Shown: positions 37,027-46,808 of the stretch, piece after piece
Layout of the letters: each line of letters opens with the position of its first letter
Numbering within the stretch: position 1 is the stretch's first letter
Assembly: GCF_003664585.1 (NCBI RefSeq)
Contig: NZ_RCHI01000010.1
Location: forward strand, 1 to 64,000
DNA length: 64,000 nucleotides
Reading direction: 5' to 3'
Source: Paenirhodobacter hankyongi
Lineage (GTDB): Bacteria; Pseudomonadota; Alphaproteobacteria; Rhodobacterales; Rhodobacteraceae
Made by a program: the position numbers and the translations under genes
The notes under the pieces: model-generated
Seen by the model: the letters and a program-made list of their open reading frames with translations, nothing else
The model's database searches: none
What the model was told of the DNA's origin: nothing

Positions 37027-38220
37027 ATGAACATTCATGAATATCAGGCGAAGCAGCTCCTCAAGAGCTACGGCTGCCCGGTCTCCGAGGGCCGTCCGGT
37101 CCTGAAGGCCGACGAAGCCAAGACCGCCGCCTCCGAGCTCGACGGCCCGCTCTGGGTGGTCAAGGCCCAGATCCATGCCGGCGGCCGCGGCAAGGGCAAG
37201 TTCAAGGAGCCGGAAGCCGGCGAAAAGGGCGGCGTCCGCCTCGCGAAGTCGGTGGAGGAGGCTGCCGAACTCGCCAAGCAGATGCTCGGCCGCACCCTGG
37301 TCACGCACCAGACCGGCCCGGCCGGCAAGCAGGTGAACCGGATCTACATCGAAGACGGTTCGGACATCTCGCGCGAGCTCTACCTCGCGCTGCTGGTTGA
37401 CCGCCAGACCTCGCGCGTCTCCTTCGTCGTCTCGACCGAAGGCGGCATGGACATCGAGGAAGTGGCCGCCCACACCCCCGAGAAGATCATGTCCTTCTCG
37501 GTCGACCCGGCGACCGGGCTGAGCGACTTCCACGGCCGCCGCGTGGCCTTCGCCCTCGGGCTCGAAGGCGCGCAGGTCAAGCAGTGCGTCGCGCTGGTCA
37601 AGAACCTCTACCGTGCCTTCATCGAGAAGGACATGGAGATGCTCGAGATCAACCCGCTGATCGTCATGACCGACGGCAATCTCAAGCTGCTCGACGCCAA
37701 GCTCGGCTTCGACAACAACGCGCTCTACCGTCACTCCGACATCATGGCGCTGCGCGACGAGACCGAAGAGGATCCGAAGGAACTCGAAGCCTCGAAGTAT
37801 GACCTGAACTACATCGCGCTCGACGGCGAGATCGGCTGCATGGTGAACGGCGCGGGCCTGGCCATGGCGACGATGGACATCATCAAGCTCTACGGCGCGG
37901 AACCGGCGAACTTCCTCGACGTGGGCGGCGGCGCGACCAAGGAAAAGGTCACCGAAGCCTTCAAGATCATCACCTCGGACCCGAACGTGAAGGGCATCCT
38001 GGTCAACATCTTCGGCGGCATCATGCGCTGCGACATCATCGCCGAGGGCGTCATCGCCGCGGTGAAGGAAGTCGGCCTCAAGGTTCCGCTGGTGGTGCGC
38101 CTCGAAGGCACCAACGTCGAGCTGGGCAAGGAGATCATCTCGAAATCCGGCCTGAACGTGATCGCGGCGGACAACCTCGCCGACGGCGCCCAGAAAATCG
38201 TGAAAGCTGTGAAGGGCTAA
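37027..38220 (+). CDS. sucC: Succinyl-CoA synthetase beta subunit (ADP-forming type)
   Basis: A 397-residue ATP-grasp subunit. [16 protein letters not shown] starts the grasp fold, [14 protein letters not shown] is the nucleotide-binding loop, MEMLEINPL and [16 protein letters not shown] line the Mg-nucleotide site, and NFLDVGGGA / [10 protein letters not shown] complete the CoA-ligase domain. It makes succinate and ATP (or GTP) from succinyl-CoA. sucD follows 4 bp later. Its promoter region carries two GTGATCAC palindromes and a CTGC-N3-GCAG site. Confidence 0.98.
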   Translation: MNIHEYQAKQLLKSYGCPVSEGRPVLKADEAKTAASELDGPLWVVKAQIHAGGRGKGKFKEPEAGEKGGVRLAKSVEEAAELAKQMLGRTLVTHQTGPAGKQVNRIYIEDGSDISRELYLALLVDRQTSRVSFVVSTEGGMDIEEVAAHTPEKIMSFSVDPATGLSDFHGRRVAFALGLEGAQVKQCVALVKNLYRAFIEKDMEMLEINPLIVMTDGNLKLLDAKLGFDNNALYRHSDIMALRDETEEDPKELEASKYDLNYIALDGEIGCMVNGAGLAMATMDIIKLYGAEPANFLDVGGGATKEKVTEAFKIITSDPNVKGILVNIFGGIMRCDIIAEGVIAAVKEVGLKVPLVVRLEGTNVELGKEIISKSGLNVIAADNLADGAQKIVKAVKG

Positions 38221-38224
38221 GAAC

Positions 38225-39112
38225 ATGGCAGTCCTCGTCAACAAAGAAACCAAAGTCATCTGCCAGGGCATCACCGGCTCGCAGGGCACCTTCCACACCG
38301 AGCAGGCGATCGCCTACGGCACCAAGATGGTCGGCGGCGTGACCCCCGGCAAGGGCGGCTCCGAGCACCTCGGCCTGCCGGTGTTCAACTCGGTCCACGA
38401 GGCCGTGGCCAAGACCGGCGCCAACGCGACCGCGATCTACGTGCCGCCGCCCTTCGCCGCCGACTCGATCCTCGAGGCGATCGACGCCGAGATCGAGCTG
38501 ATCGTCTGCATCACCGAGGGCATTCCGGTGCTCGACATGATGAAGGTGAAGCGCGCGCTGATCGACAGCAAGTCGCGCCTGATCGGGCCGAACTGCCCGG
38601 GCGTCATGACCCCCGACGAATGCAAGATCGGCATCATGCCGGGCTCGATCTTCAAGCGCGGTTCGGTCGGCGTCGTGTCGCGTTCGGGCACCCTGACCTA
38701 TGAAGCCGTGAAGCAGACGACCGACATCGGTCTGGGCCAGTCCTCGGCCGTGGGCATCGGCGGCGACCCGATCAAGGGCACCGAGCACATCGACGTGCTC
38801 GACATGTTCCTCGACGATCCGGAAACCACCTCGATCATCATGATCGGCGAAATCGGTGGCTCGGCCGAAGAGGAAGCCGCGGAATTCCTGAAGGAGCAGA
38901 AGAAGAAGGGCCGCTGGAAGCCGACCGCCGGTTTCATCGCGGGCCGCACCGCTCCTCCCGGCCGCCGCATGGGCCACGCGGGCGCCATCGTCTCGGGCGG
39001 CAAGGGCGACGCCGGTTCGAAGATCGAAGCGATGCGCTCGGCCGGTATCGTGGTGGCCGAAAGCCCCGCCCATCTCGGCGAAGCCGTGATGAAGGCGATC
39101 AAGGGCGAATGA
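38225..39112 (+). CDS. sucD: Succinyl-CoA synthetase alpha subunit
   Basis: A 295-residue subunit carrying the phosphohistidine. The CoA-binding Rossmann start is [19 protein letters not shown], split as [13 protein letters not shown], and the active-site His is in [38 protein letters not shown], split as [10 protein letters not shown], is family-typical. The gene lies 4 bp after sucC and is followed by two small lipoprotein genes before sucA. Confidence 0.98.
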   Translation: MAVLVNKETKVICQGITGSQGTFHTEQAIAYGTKMVGGVTPGKGGSEHLGLPVFNSVHEAVAKTGANATAIYVPPPFAADSILEAIDAEIELIVCITEGIPVLDMMKVKRALIDSKSRLIGPNCPGVMTPDECKIGIMPGSIFKRGSVGVVSRSGTLTYEAVKQTTDIGLGQSSAVGIGGDPIKGTEHIDVLDMFLDDPETTSIIMIGEIGGSAEEEAAEFLKEQKKKGRWKPTAGFIAGRTAPPGRRMGHAGAIVSGGKGDAGSKIEAMRSAGIVVAESPAHLGEAVMKAIKGE

Positions 39113-39239
39113 GTTCCGGGAGGCCGCGGGAGACCGCGGCCTCCATTCCCACTCCGCAGTGCCGAGCGGGCCCGGCAGGCCCGTTTCGCCCTTCTGAGTG
39201 GTTCCAAAGGTCGGACGCGGCCTGAATTCGGAGGTTGAG

Positions 39240-39566
39240 ATGAGAAAAGTGACGTCTGGCGCCCTGGCCTCGGCCATTGCCCTCATGATGCTGGCAGGCT
39301 GCAGCGGCGGCCCCGGCAAGGACCCGATCCCGCTTTCGGCATCCGGCCCGATCACCACCTATCCGATCATCGGCACCAGCAAGGTCCCGCAGGGAACCAC
39401 GCCGACCGGCTCGACCGGTTACGCGGTGGCCAATTCCGCCCGTTCCAACGGCTCCATCGTCGCCGGCACTGCCGCGACCTGCGGGGCCGCGAATGCAGGC
39501 GGTGAGTACGAGCTTGCCTGTGCCCAGGCAGCCGGTCAACCGGGCGCTGCCTCCCCCTACAAGTGA
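39240..39566 (+). CDS. Small lipoprotein between sucD and sucA (first)
   Basis: A 108-residue predicted lipoprotein. Lipobox LAGC ends a signal peptide of about 20 residues, and the mature part is rich in Gly, Thr and Ser (TTPTGSTGYAVANSARSNGS) with two Cys near the end (ATCGAAN; LACAQ). No family recognised. GGAGG lies close before the ATG at 39240. It lies 127 bp after sucD and 28 bp before the next lipoprotein gene, all on one strand without a visible terminator, so it is probably transcribed with the suc genes. Confidence 0.75.
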   Translation: MRKVTSGALASAIALMMLAGCSGGPGKDPIPLSASGPITTYPIIGTSKVPQGTTPTGSTGYAVANSARSNGSIVAGTAATCGAANAGGEYELACAQAAGQPGAASPYK

Positions 39567-39594
39567 CGCAGCGTTCCGCAGGAGAGTGAAGACA

Positions 39595-39963
39595 ATGAAA
39601 CGTGGACTTCCGGCTGTCTCGGCCGCGCTGGCGGCGCTGATGCTCGCGGGCTGCATGACTGCAGCCCCCGGCAGCGGCACCGCGACGGCCGCGCTGGCAC
39701 CGCCGGTGCCGAAGGACGAGCGCTCGCACGGCACCTTCGAGCAGATGACCGGCATCAATGGCGATGCCGTCTCGGCGATCTCGGGCGATACCAAGCGCGC
39801 CTATATCTATTTCGATTTCTTCGCCGCCGACAAAACCGCGGTGAAAGCCGCGCCGGCGAAGCTCTGTGCCCATTACGGCAAGGGCCTGAAATCGTCCTTC
39901 GTCACCGAGCCGGGCGACCGCGAACCCGGCATCAAAGTTCTCGTGGTGGACTGCGCAGGCTGA
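39595..39963 (+). CDS. Small lipoprotein between sucD and sucA (second)
   Basis: A 122-residue predicted lipoprotein with lipobox LAGC at about residue 19. The mature part includes ERSHGTFEQMTGINGDAVS, YIYFDFFAADKTAVKAA and KVLVVDC, with two Cys (KLCAHY; VDCAG) that could form a disulfide. No family recognised. GGAGAG precedes the ATG. The sucA start lies 53 bp downstream. Function unknown; position implies co-expression with 2-oxoglutarate dehydrogenase. Confidence 0.75.
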   Translation: MKRGLPAVSAALAALMLAGCMTAAPGSGTATAALAPPVPKDERSHGTFEQMTGINGDAVSAISGDTKRAYIYFDFFAADKTAVKAAPAKLCAHYGKGLKSSFVTEPGDREPGIKVLVVDCAG

Positions 39964-40016
39964 TCCGCCACCCCCGCCCCTCACCGGCCCCTCAGCCGTT
40001 TCCAAGGACAACCGTC

Positions 40017-42986
40017 ATGAATGACCAATCCCCCAACGAACAGTTCGAAGCCTCGAGCTTCCTGCAAGGCGCGAACGCGGATTACGTCGAACAGCTCTAT
40101 GCCCGTTTCGCCGCCGACCCGAGCTCGGTCGATACCGCCTGGGCCGCCTTCTTTGCCTCGCTCGGCGACAACGAGCTCGACGTGAAGAAATCGGCGCAGG
40201 GCCCGTCCTGGGCGCGCTCCGACTGGCCGCCGAGCCCGAATGACGACCTGACCGGCGCGCTGACCGGCGAATGGCCGATGGTGCCGGCGAAGGAAGCCAA
40301 GGCCGCCGGCGACAAGATCAAGGCGAAGGCCGCCGAGGCCGGCGTGCAGGTCTCCGAAGACGCGGTGAAGCGCGCCGTGCTCGACTCGGTGCGCGCGATC
40401 ATGATCATCCGCGCCTATCGTATCCGCGGCCACCTGATCGCCGATCTCGACCCGCTGCACATGCGCGACGAGACCGCGCACCCCGAGCTCGACCCGAAGT
40501 CCTACGGCTTCACCGACGCCGACATGGACCGCCCGATCTTCATCGACAACGTGCTCGGCCTGCAGGTCGCGTCGATGCGGCAGATCATCGACGTGCTGAA
40601 GCGCACCTATTGCGGCACCTTCGCGCTGCAGTACATGCACATCTCGAACCCCGAGGAAGCCGGCTGGCTGAAGGAGCGGATCGAGGGCTACGGCAAGGAG
40701 ATCCAGTTCACCCGGGAAGGCCGCCGCGCCATCCTGAACAAGCTGGTCGAGGCCGAGGGCTTCGAGAAGTTCCTGCACGTCAAGTACATGGGCACCAAGC
40801 GCTTCGGCCTTGACGGTGGCGAAGCGCTGATCCCGGCGATGGAACAGATCATCAAGCGCGGTGGCAACCTCGGCCTGAAAGAGGTCGTCTTCGGCATGCC
40901 GCACCGCGGCCGCCTGTCGGTGCTGGCCAACGTGATGATGAAGCCCTACCGGGCGATCTTCCACGAATTCCAGGGCGGCTCCTACAAGCCCGACGACGTC
41001 GACGGTTCGGGCGACGTGAAGTATCACCTCGGCGCCTCGGCCGACCGCACCTTCGACGAGCACACCGTCCACCTGTCGCTGACCGCCAACCCCTCGCACC
41101 TCGAGGCGGTGAACCCGGTCGCGCTTGGCAAGGTGCGCGCGAAGCAGGACCAGCTGAACGACACCGACCGCACCCAGGTGCTGGCGGTGCTGCTGCATGG
41201 CGACGCGGCCTTCGCCGGTCAGGGCGTGGTGGCGGAATGCTTCCAGCTTTCCGGCATCCGCGGCCACCGCACCGGCGGCACCATCCACATCGTGGTGAAC
41301 AACCAGATCGGCTTCACCACGGCGCCGCACTTCTCGCGCTCCTCCCCCTATCCGACCGACATCGCGCTGATGGTGGAAGCCCCGATCTTCCACGTGAACG
41401 GCGACGATCCCGAGGCCGTGGTTCACGCCGCCAAGGTCGCGACCGAGTTCCGCCAGAAGTTCCACAAGGACGTGGTCATCGACATCTTCTGCTATCGCCG
41501 CTTCGGTCATAACGAAGGCGACGAGCCGATGTTCACCAACCCCGCGATGTACAAGAACATCAAGGGCCACAAGACCACGCTGCAGCTCTACACCGAGCGT
41601 CTCGTTGCCGACGGGCTGATCCCGGAAGGCGAGATCGAGGACATGAAGGCCGCCTTCCAGGCCAAGCTGAACGAGGAATTCGAGATCGGCAAGGCGTTCA
41701 AGCCGAACAAGGCCGACTGGCTCGACGGCCGCTGGAAGCATCTCGACCGGCAGAGCTCGGATTATGACGCGGGCGTCACCCCGATCTCGCCCGAGCAGCT
41801 GGCCGAGCTCGGCAAGGCGCTGACCTCGCACCCGGACAGCTTCGACATCCACAAGACCGTGGGGCGTCTGCTCGAGTCGAAGAAGAAGATGTTCGAGACC
41901 GGCACCGGCTTCGACTGGGCGACGGCCGAGGCGCTGGCCTTCGGCTCGCTGCTCACCGAGGGCTTTGCGGTGCGCCTGTCCGGGCAGGACTGCACCCGCG
42001 GCACCTTCTCGCAGCGCCATTCGGCCTTCATCGACCAGTCGACGGAAGAGCGCTACTACCCGCTGAACCACATCAAGCCGGGTCAGGCGCGTTACGAAGT
42101 GATCGACTCGATGCTGTCGGAATATGCGGTGCTCGGCTTCGAGTACGGCTATTCGCTGGCCGAGCCGAACTGCCTGACGCTGTGGGAAGCCCAGTTCGGC
42201 GACTTCGCCAACGGCGCGCAGATCATGTTCGACCAGTTCATCAACTCGGGCGAACGCAAGTGGCTGCGCATGTCGGGGCTCGTCTGCCTGCTGCCGCATG
42301 GCTTCGAGGGCCAGGGCCCCGAGCACAGCTCGGCCCGTCTCGAACGCTTCCTGCAGCTCTCGGCGGAAGACAACTGGATCGTGGCGAACTGCTCGACCCC
42401 GGCGAACTACTTCCACATCCTGCGCCGGCAGATCCACCGCAACTTCCGCAAGCCGCTGATCCTGATGACGCCGAAGTCGCTTCTGCGCCATCCGCTGTGC
42501 ACCTCGAAGGCCGAGGAATTCACCACCGGCTCGTTCTTCCGCCGCGTGATGTGGGACGACGCCGACGTGCAGCAGAAGCACGGCAACTCGGAGTTCCGGG
42601 TGAAGCCGGACAGCGAGATCAAGCGCGTCGTGATCTGCTCGGGCAAGGTCTACTACGACCTGCTGGCCGAGCGCGACAAGCGCGGCCTCGAGGATGTCTA
42701 CATCCTGCGTCTCGAACAGTTCTACCCGTTCCCGGCGCATTCGATGGTGACCGAGCTCAGCCGCTTCAAGGACGCCGAGGTGATCTGGTGCCAGGAAGAG
42801 CCGAAGAACCAGGGCGCCTGGACCTTCGTCGAGCCGAACATCGAGTGGGTGCTGTCGAAGATCGACGCCAAGCACTCGCGTCCGCGCTATGCCGGCCGCA
42901 ACGCCTCGGCCTCGCCGGCCACGGGCCTTGCCAAGAGCCACAAGGCGGAGCAGGACGCGCTCGTCAACGACGCGCTGGAGGGCTGA
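40017..42986 (+). CDS. sucA: 2-Oxoglutarate dehydrogenase E1 component
   Basis: A 989-residue thiamine-diphosphate decarboxylase, the first enzyme of the complex. The N-terminal E2-binding segment is FLQGANADYVEQLYARFAAD, split as FLQGANADYVEQLY. The active site includes GMPHRGRLSVLANV and the ThDP motif begins LLHGDAAFAGQG, continuing to VVNNQIGFTT. The C-terminal transketolase-like domain carries DDNW-like AEDNWIVANCSTPANYFH and QEEPKNQGAW. Length is usual. sucB begins 3 bp after its stop. Confidence 0.98.
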   Translation: MNDQSPNEQFEASSFLQGANADYVEQLYARFAADPSSVDTAWAAFFASLGDNELDVKKSAQGPSWARSDWPPSPNDDLTGALTGEWPMVPAKEAKAAGDKIKAKAAEAGVQVSEDAVKRAVLDSVRAIMIIRAYRIRGHLIADLDPLHMRDETAHPELDPKSYGFTDADMDRPIFIDNVLGLQVASMRQIIDVLKRTYCGTFALQYMHISNPEEAGWLKERIEGYGKEIQFTREGRRAILNKLVEAEGFEKFLHVKYMGTKRFGLDGGEALIPAMEQIIKRGGNLGLKEVVFGMPHRGRLSVLANVMMKPYRAIFHEFQGGSYKPDDVDGSGDVKYHLGASADRTFDEHTVHLSLTANPSHLEAVNPVALGKVRAKQDQLNDTDRTQVLAVLLHGDAAFAGQGVVAECFQLSGIRGHRTGGTIHIVVNNQIGFTTAPHFSRSSPYPTDIALMVEAPIFHVNGDDPEAVVHAAKVATEFRQKFHKDVVIDIFCYRRFGHNEGDEPMFTNPAMYKNIKGHKTTLQLYTERLVADGLIPEGEIEDMKAAFQAKLNEEFEIGKAFKPNKADWLDGRWKHLDRQSSDYDAGVTPISPEQLAELGKALTSHPDSFDIHKTVGRLLESKKKMFETGTGFDWATAEALAFGSLLTEGFAVRLSGQDCTRGTFSQRHSAFIDQSTEERYYPLNHIKPGQARYEVIDSMLSEYAVLGFEYGYSLAEPNCLTLWEAQFGDFANGAQIMFDQFINSGERKWLRMSGLVCLLPHGFEGQGPEHSSARLERFLQLSAEDNWIVANCSTPANYFHILRRQIHRNFRKPLILMTPKSLLRHPLCTSKAEEFTTGSFFRRVMWDDADVQQKHGNSEFRVKPDSEIKRVVICSGKVYYDLLAERDKRGLEDVYILRLEQFYPFPAHSMVTELSRFKDAEVIWCQEEPKNQGAWTFVEPNIEWVLSKIDAKHSRPRYAGRNASASPATGLAKSHKAEQDALVNDALEG

Positions 42987-42989
42987 TCG

Positions 42990-44522
42990 ATGGCCGAAGT
43001 CCGCGTCCCCACGCTTGGCGAGAGCGTCTCGGAAGCCACCGTCGCCACCTGGTTCAAGAAGCCGGGTGACACGGTCGCCGCCGACGAGATGCTGTGCGAG
43101 CTCGAGACCGACAAAGTGACCGTCGAGGTTCCGGCCCCCGCCGCGGGTGTGCTGGCCGAGATCGTCGCCGCCGAGGGCGAGACGGTGGGCGTGAATGCCC
43201 TTCTCGCCACGATCAACGAAGCGGGCGCCGCGGCGCCCGCCCCGCAACCCAAATCCGAAGGCGCGGCAGCCCCTCAGCCGGCCGCGCAACAGTCCAAAGA
43301 GGTCAAGATGACGGACGTGATGGTGCCCGCCCTGGGCGAGAGCGTGTCGGAAGCCACGGTTTCCACCTGGTTCAAGAAAGTGGGCGACACGGTCGCGCAG
43401 GACGAGATGCTGTGCGAGCTTGAAACCGACAAGGTCTCGGTCGAGGTTCCCTCGCCCGTCGCCGGCGTGCTGACCGAGATCGTCGCCCCCGAGGGCGCGA
43501 CCGTCGCCGCCTCGGCGAAGCTTGCCGTCGTCGCCGAAGGCGCCGCCGGTGCGGTCGCCGCGCCTGCCGCCGCCGCTCCGGCCGCCGCCCCCGCCGCGGC
43601 CGCTGCGCCCGCCGGCAAGGATGTCGAGGACGCGCCCGCCGCGAAGAAGGCGATGGCCGAGGCCGGCCTCACCCCCTCGCAGGTCACCGGCACCGGCCGT
43701 GACGGCCGGATCATGAAGGAAGACGTTGCCGCGGCCGCCGCCAAGGCCGCCGCCGCTCCGGCCGTCTCCATCGCGCCCGCCCCGGCCTCGGCCCCGCGCG
43801 CCCCGGTCTCGTCGGACGACGCCGCCCGCGAGGAACGCGTGAAGATGACGCGCCTGCGCGCCACCATCGCGCGCCGCCTGAAGGACGCGCAGAACACCGC
43901 CGCGATGCTCACGACCTACAACGAGGTCGACATGTCGGGCATCATGGCGCTGCGCAACGAATACAAGGACGCGTTCGAGAAGAAGCACGGCGTGCGGATG
44001 GGCTTCATGTCCTTCTTCACCAAGGCCTGCTGCCACGCGCTGAAGGAAGTGCCGGAAGTCAACGCCGAGATCGACGGCGGCGACGTCGTCTACAAGCACT
44101 ACGTCCACATGGGCGTGGCTGCGGGCACGCCCACGGGCCTCGTCGTTCCGGTGATCCGCGACGCCGACCAGATGTCGTTCGCCGACATCGAGAAGGCGAT
44201 CGCCGAGAAGGGCAAGCGCGCCCGTGACGGCAAGCTGACCATGGCGGAAATGCAGGGCGGCACCTTCACGATCTCGAACGGCGGCGTCTACGGCTCGCTG
44301 ATGTCCTCGCCGATCCTGAACCCGCCGCAGTCGGGCATCCTCGGCATGCACAAGATCCAGGATCGCCCGGTCGTGGTGAACGGCCAGATCGTGATCCGCC
44401 CGATGATGTATCTCGCGCTGAGCTACGATCACCGCATCGTCGACGGCAAGGGCGCGGTGACCTTCCTCGTCCGCGTCAAGGAAGCGCTGGAAGACCCGCG
44501 CCGCCTGCTGCTGGATCTGTGA
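42990..44522 (+). CDS. sucB: Dihydrolipoyl succinyltransferase (E2) with two lipoyl domains
   Basis: A 510-residue E2. Two near-identical lipoyl domains lie at residues 1-76 (lipoyl Lys42 in LETDKVTV) and 107-182 (Lys148 in LETDKVSV), joined by an Ala/Pro linker. A peripheral-subunit-binding domain follows ([22 protein letters not shown]), then the catalytic domain ending with [13 protein letters not shown]. Most SucB proteins have one lipoyl domain and about 400 residues. The second copy begins at an ATG (43308) preceded by AGAGG 5 nt upstream, so a 404-residue one-lipoyl form could also be made. Confidence 0.96.
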   Translation: MAEVRVPTLGESVSEATVATWFKKPGDTVAADEMLCELETDKVTVEVPAPAAGVLAEIVAAEGETVGVNALLATINEAGAAAPAPQPKSEGAAAPQPAAQQSKEVKMTDVMVPALGESVSEATVSTWFKKVGDTVAQDEMLCELETDKVSVEVPSPVAGVLTEIVAPEGATVAASAKLAVVAEGAAGAVAAPAAAAPAAAPAAAAAPAGKDVEDAPAAKKAMAEAGLTPSQVTGTGRDGRIMKEDVAAAAAKAAAAPAVSIAPAPASAPRAPVSSDDAAREERVKMTRLRATIARRLKDAQNTAAMLTTYNEVDMSGIMALRNEYKDAFEKKHGVRMGFMSFFTKACCHALKEVPEVNAEIDGGDVVYKHYVHMGVAAGTPTGLVVPVIRDADQMSFADIEKAIAEKGKRARDGKLTMAEMQGGTFTISNGGVYGSLMSSPILNPPQSGILGMHKIQDRPVVVNGQIVIRPMMYLALSYDHRIVDGKGAVTFLVRVKEALEDPRRLLLDL

Positions 44523-44570
44523 TCCGACACCGGGGCGGCGCGCGCGCCGCCCCTTCTTCCATTCCGGCCC

Positions 44571-44597
44571 CTTTTTCTTGGCGGAAATACTCCGGGG
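44571..44597 (-). repeat. Dispersed intergenic element, copy 3
   Basis: Read on the minus strand: CCCCGGAGTATTTCCGCCAA followed by GAAAAAG, between sucB and lpd. It shares GAGTATTT and GCCAAGAAAAAG with 31688-31713. A GC-rich stretch with GGGGGGCGGCGCCCCCC (hairpin-capable) follows at 44604-44621. Function unknown. Confidence 0.6.
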
Positions 44598-44642
44598 GGC
44601 ACGGGGGGCGGCGCCCCCCGACACTGCCAAAGGATCGAAACC

Positions 44643-46031
44643 ATGGCTGAATTTGATGTGATCGTGATCGGCGGCGGCCCGGGTGGCTATGTCTGCGCGA
44701 TCCGCTGCGCCCAGCTGGGCCTCAAGACCGCCTGTGTCGAGGGCCGTGGCGCCCTTGGCGGCACCTGCCTGAACGTCGGCTGCATCCCCTCGAAGGCGCT
44801 GCTGAACGCCACGCACCACCTGCACGAGGTGCACGAGAACTTCGAGAAGATGGGCCTCACCGGCGCCAAGGTGAAGGTCGACTGGGCGAAGATGCAGTCC
44901 TACAAGCAGGACGTCATCGACGGCAACACCAAGGGCATCGAGTTCCTGTTCAAGAAGAACAAGGTGACCTACCTGCAGGGCTGGGGCTCGATCCCGGCGG
45001 CGGGTCAGGTGAAGGTCGGCGACGAGGTCCACTCGGCCAAGGCGATCGTGATCGCCACCGGCTCGGAACCGGCCTCGCTGCCGGGCATCGAGATCGACGA
45101 GGACACCGTCGTCACCTCGACCGGCGCGCTCTCGCTGCCGAAGATCCCGAAGTCGATGGTCGTCATCGGCGCCGGCGTCATCGGGCTCGAGATGGGTTCG
45201 GTCTATGCCCGCCTCGGCACCGAAGTGACCGTCGTCGAATATCTCGACGCGATCACCCCCGGCATGGACGGTGAAGTTGCCAAGAACTTCCAGAAGATCC
45301 TCACCAAGCAGGGGCTGAAGTTCGTCCTCGGCGCCGCGGTGCAGGGCGTCGAGAAGGGCAAGGGCAAGAACACCGTCACCTACAAGCTGCGCAAGGACGA
45401 GAGCGAAGCCGCGATCGAAGCCGAGGTGGTGCTCGTGGCGACCGGCCGCAAGCCCTACACCGCGGGTCTCGGCCTCGAGGCGATCGGCGTCGAGATGCTG
45501 CCGCGCGGTCAGGTGAAGACCGACGCGCATTGGGCGACCTCGGTGAAGGGCATCTACGCGATCGGCGACGCGATCGTCGGCCCGATGCTCGCCCACAAGG
45601 CCGAGGACGAGGGCATGGCGGTGGCCGAGGTGATCGCCGGCAAGCATGGCCACGTGAACTATGACGTGATCCCCGGCGTGATCTACACCACCCCCGAGGT
45701 GGCCTCGGTCGGCAAGACCGAAGAGGTGCTGAAGCAGGAAGGCCGCGCCTACAAGGTCGGCAAGTTCTCCTTCATGGGCAACGGCCGCGCCAAGGCGGTG
45801 TTCCAGTCGGAAGGCTTCGTGAAGCTGATCGTCGATGCGGGCACCGACCGCATCCTCGGCTGCCACATCATCGGGCCGTCGGCGGGCGAGCTGATCCACG
45901 AGATCTGCGTCGCGATGGAATTCGGCGCCTCGGCGCAGGATGTCGCGCTGACCTGCCACGCCCACCCGACCTTCTCGGAAGCGGTGCGCGAGGCGGCTCT
46001 GGCCTGTGGCGACGGCGCGATCCACGCCTGA
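44643..46031 (+). CDS. lpd: Dihydrolipoyl dehydrogenase (E3)
   Basis: A 462-residue flavoprotein disulfide reductase. FAD fold [15 protein letters not shown], redox-active disulfide [16 protein letters not shown] (residues about 40-55), NAD fold [20 protein letters not shown] split as [14 protein letters not shown], and the C-terminal His-Glu pair in [14 protein letters not shown]. It reoxidises the lipoyl groups of SucB. It lies 120 bp after sucB and is followed by a terminator, closing the suc block. Confidence 0.98.
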   Translation: MAEFDVIVIGGGPGGYVCAIRCAQLGLKTACVEGRGALGGTCLNVGCIPSKALLNATHHLHEVHENFEKMGLTGAKVKVDWAKMQSYKQDVIDGNTKGIEFLFKKNKVTYLQGWGSIPAAGQVKVGDEVHSAKAIVIATGSEPASLPGIEIDEDTVVTSTGALSLPKIPKSMVVIGAGVIGLEMGSVYARLGTEVTVVEYLDAITPGMDGEVAKNFQKILTKQGLKFVLGAAVQGVEKGKGKNTVTYKLRKDESEAAIEAEVVLVATGRKPYTAGLGLEAIGVEMLPRGQVKTDAHWATSVKGIYAIGDAIVGPMLAHKAEDEGMAVAEVIAGKHGHVNYDVIPGVIYTTPEVASVGKTEEVLKQEGRAYKVGKFSFMGNGRAKAVFQSEGFVKLIVDAGTDRILGCHIIGPSAGELIHEICVAMEFGASAQDVALTCHAHPTFSEAVREAALACGDGAIHA

Positions 46032-46054
46032 GCCCCTCCGGCACGGATACGGAA

Positions 46055-46082
46055 AAGGGCGGCCCTCGGGCCGCCCTTCTTC
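46055..46082 (+). terminator. Terminator of the suc/lpd genes
   Basis: Perfect repeat AAGGGCGGCCC-TC-GGGCCGCCCTT followed by CTTC, 24 bp after the lpd stop. The following stretch, 46083-46237, shows no gene or clear signal. Confidence 0.8.
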
Positions 46083-46237
46083 ATGCGAACGCCCCGGTCA
46101 ACGGGGGATGCCGGACCGGGGCGCCGGTCCGAGCGGCGGCGGCTTCGGTTCCGTGAACGCCGCACGAACAGAGACGTTACGGCCCCGACCGCCGCTTCCG
46201 TCGCATCGTCCGCCCCCGCGCCGAAGGATTGCGCGGC

Positions 46238-46738
46238 TCACTCGCCCTCGCGCGCCGCCCGCTCGAGCCGCTCGGCGAATTCGCGGCGCAGCGACTTGCG
46301 CACCTCGGCCGCGCGCCAGCGGTGCTTTTCCAGCGCCCCCTGCGGCACCAGCGTCGGCACCTCGGCGGGCCGGCCCTCGTCATCGACCGCGACCATGGTG
46401 AAGTAACAGCTGTTGGTGTGGCGCCGCGTGCCCGAGGTGATGTTCTCCGCCTCGACCCGGATGCCGATCTCCATCGAGCTGCGCCCGGTATGGTTGACGG
46501 CGGCCGAGAACCGGACCAGCTCGCCCACATGGATCGGCTGCTTGAAGGTCACCTGATCGACCGAGAGCGTCACCGCATAGCGCCCCGAATATCGCGAGGC
46601 GAGCGAGAAGGCGACGCGGTCAAGCCAGTTCAACAGCGCCCCGCCATGCACCTTGCCCGAGAAATTCGCCATGTCCGGCGTCATCAGCACCGTCATCTCG
46701 AGCACCTTGCGCTCGTCGTCGGTCAGAGTCTGGTTCAT
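46238..46738 (-). CDS. Hotdog-fold acyl-CoA thioesterase
   Basis: A 166-residue YciA/BACH-type thioesterase. The hotdog helix and catalytic region are FSGKVHGGALLNWLDRVAFS (residues about 26-45); VTLSVDQVTFKQPIHVGELV and SMEIGIRVEAENITSG complete the sheet, and HTNSCYFTMVAVDDEGRP is family-typical. It hydrolyses acyl-CoA esters; chain-length preference cannot be told. It is convergent with lpd and lies downstream of the GntR/FCD gene on the same strand, 70 bp apart. Confidence 0.88.
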   Translation of the reverse strand: MNQTLTDDERKVLEMTVLMTPDMANFSGKVHGGALLNWLDRVAFSLASRYSGRYAVTLSVDQVTFKQPIHVGELVRFSAAVNHTGRSSMEIGIRVEAENITSGTRRHTNSCYFTMVAVDDEGRPAEVPTLVPQGALEKHRWRAAEVRKSLRREFAERLERAAREGE

Positions 46739-46808
46739 CCGTGCCCCCGTTTTCGGGCCAGCATGACCCCGGGCGCGGAAAGGTCAATCCCCCTGCCCTG
46801 CCTGTGGC

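Noticed and set aside
44604-44621. GGGGGGCGGCGCCCCCC palindrome between sucB and lpd as an operator
   Set aside because: Pure G/C symmetry is common in this composition, and it adjoins the dispersed element. No second copy was seen near another gene.
39981-46025. A 2014-codon open frame on the minus strand across sucA, sucB and lpd
   Set aside because: It mirrors real genes with clear families on the plus strand. Long antisense frames are expected at this G+C, and the translation (rich in His, Leu, Arg, Val and Asp) shows no domain.
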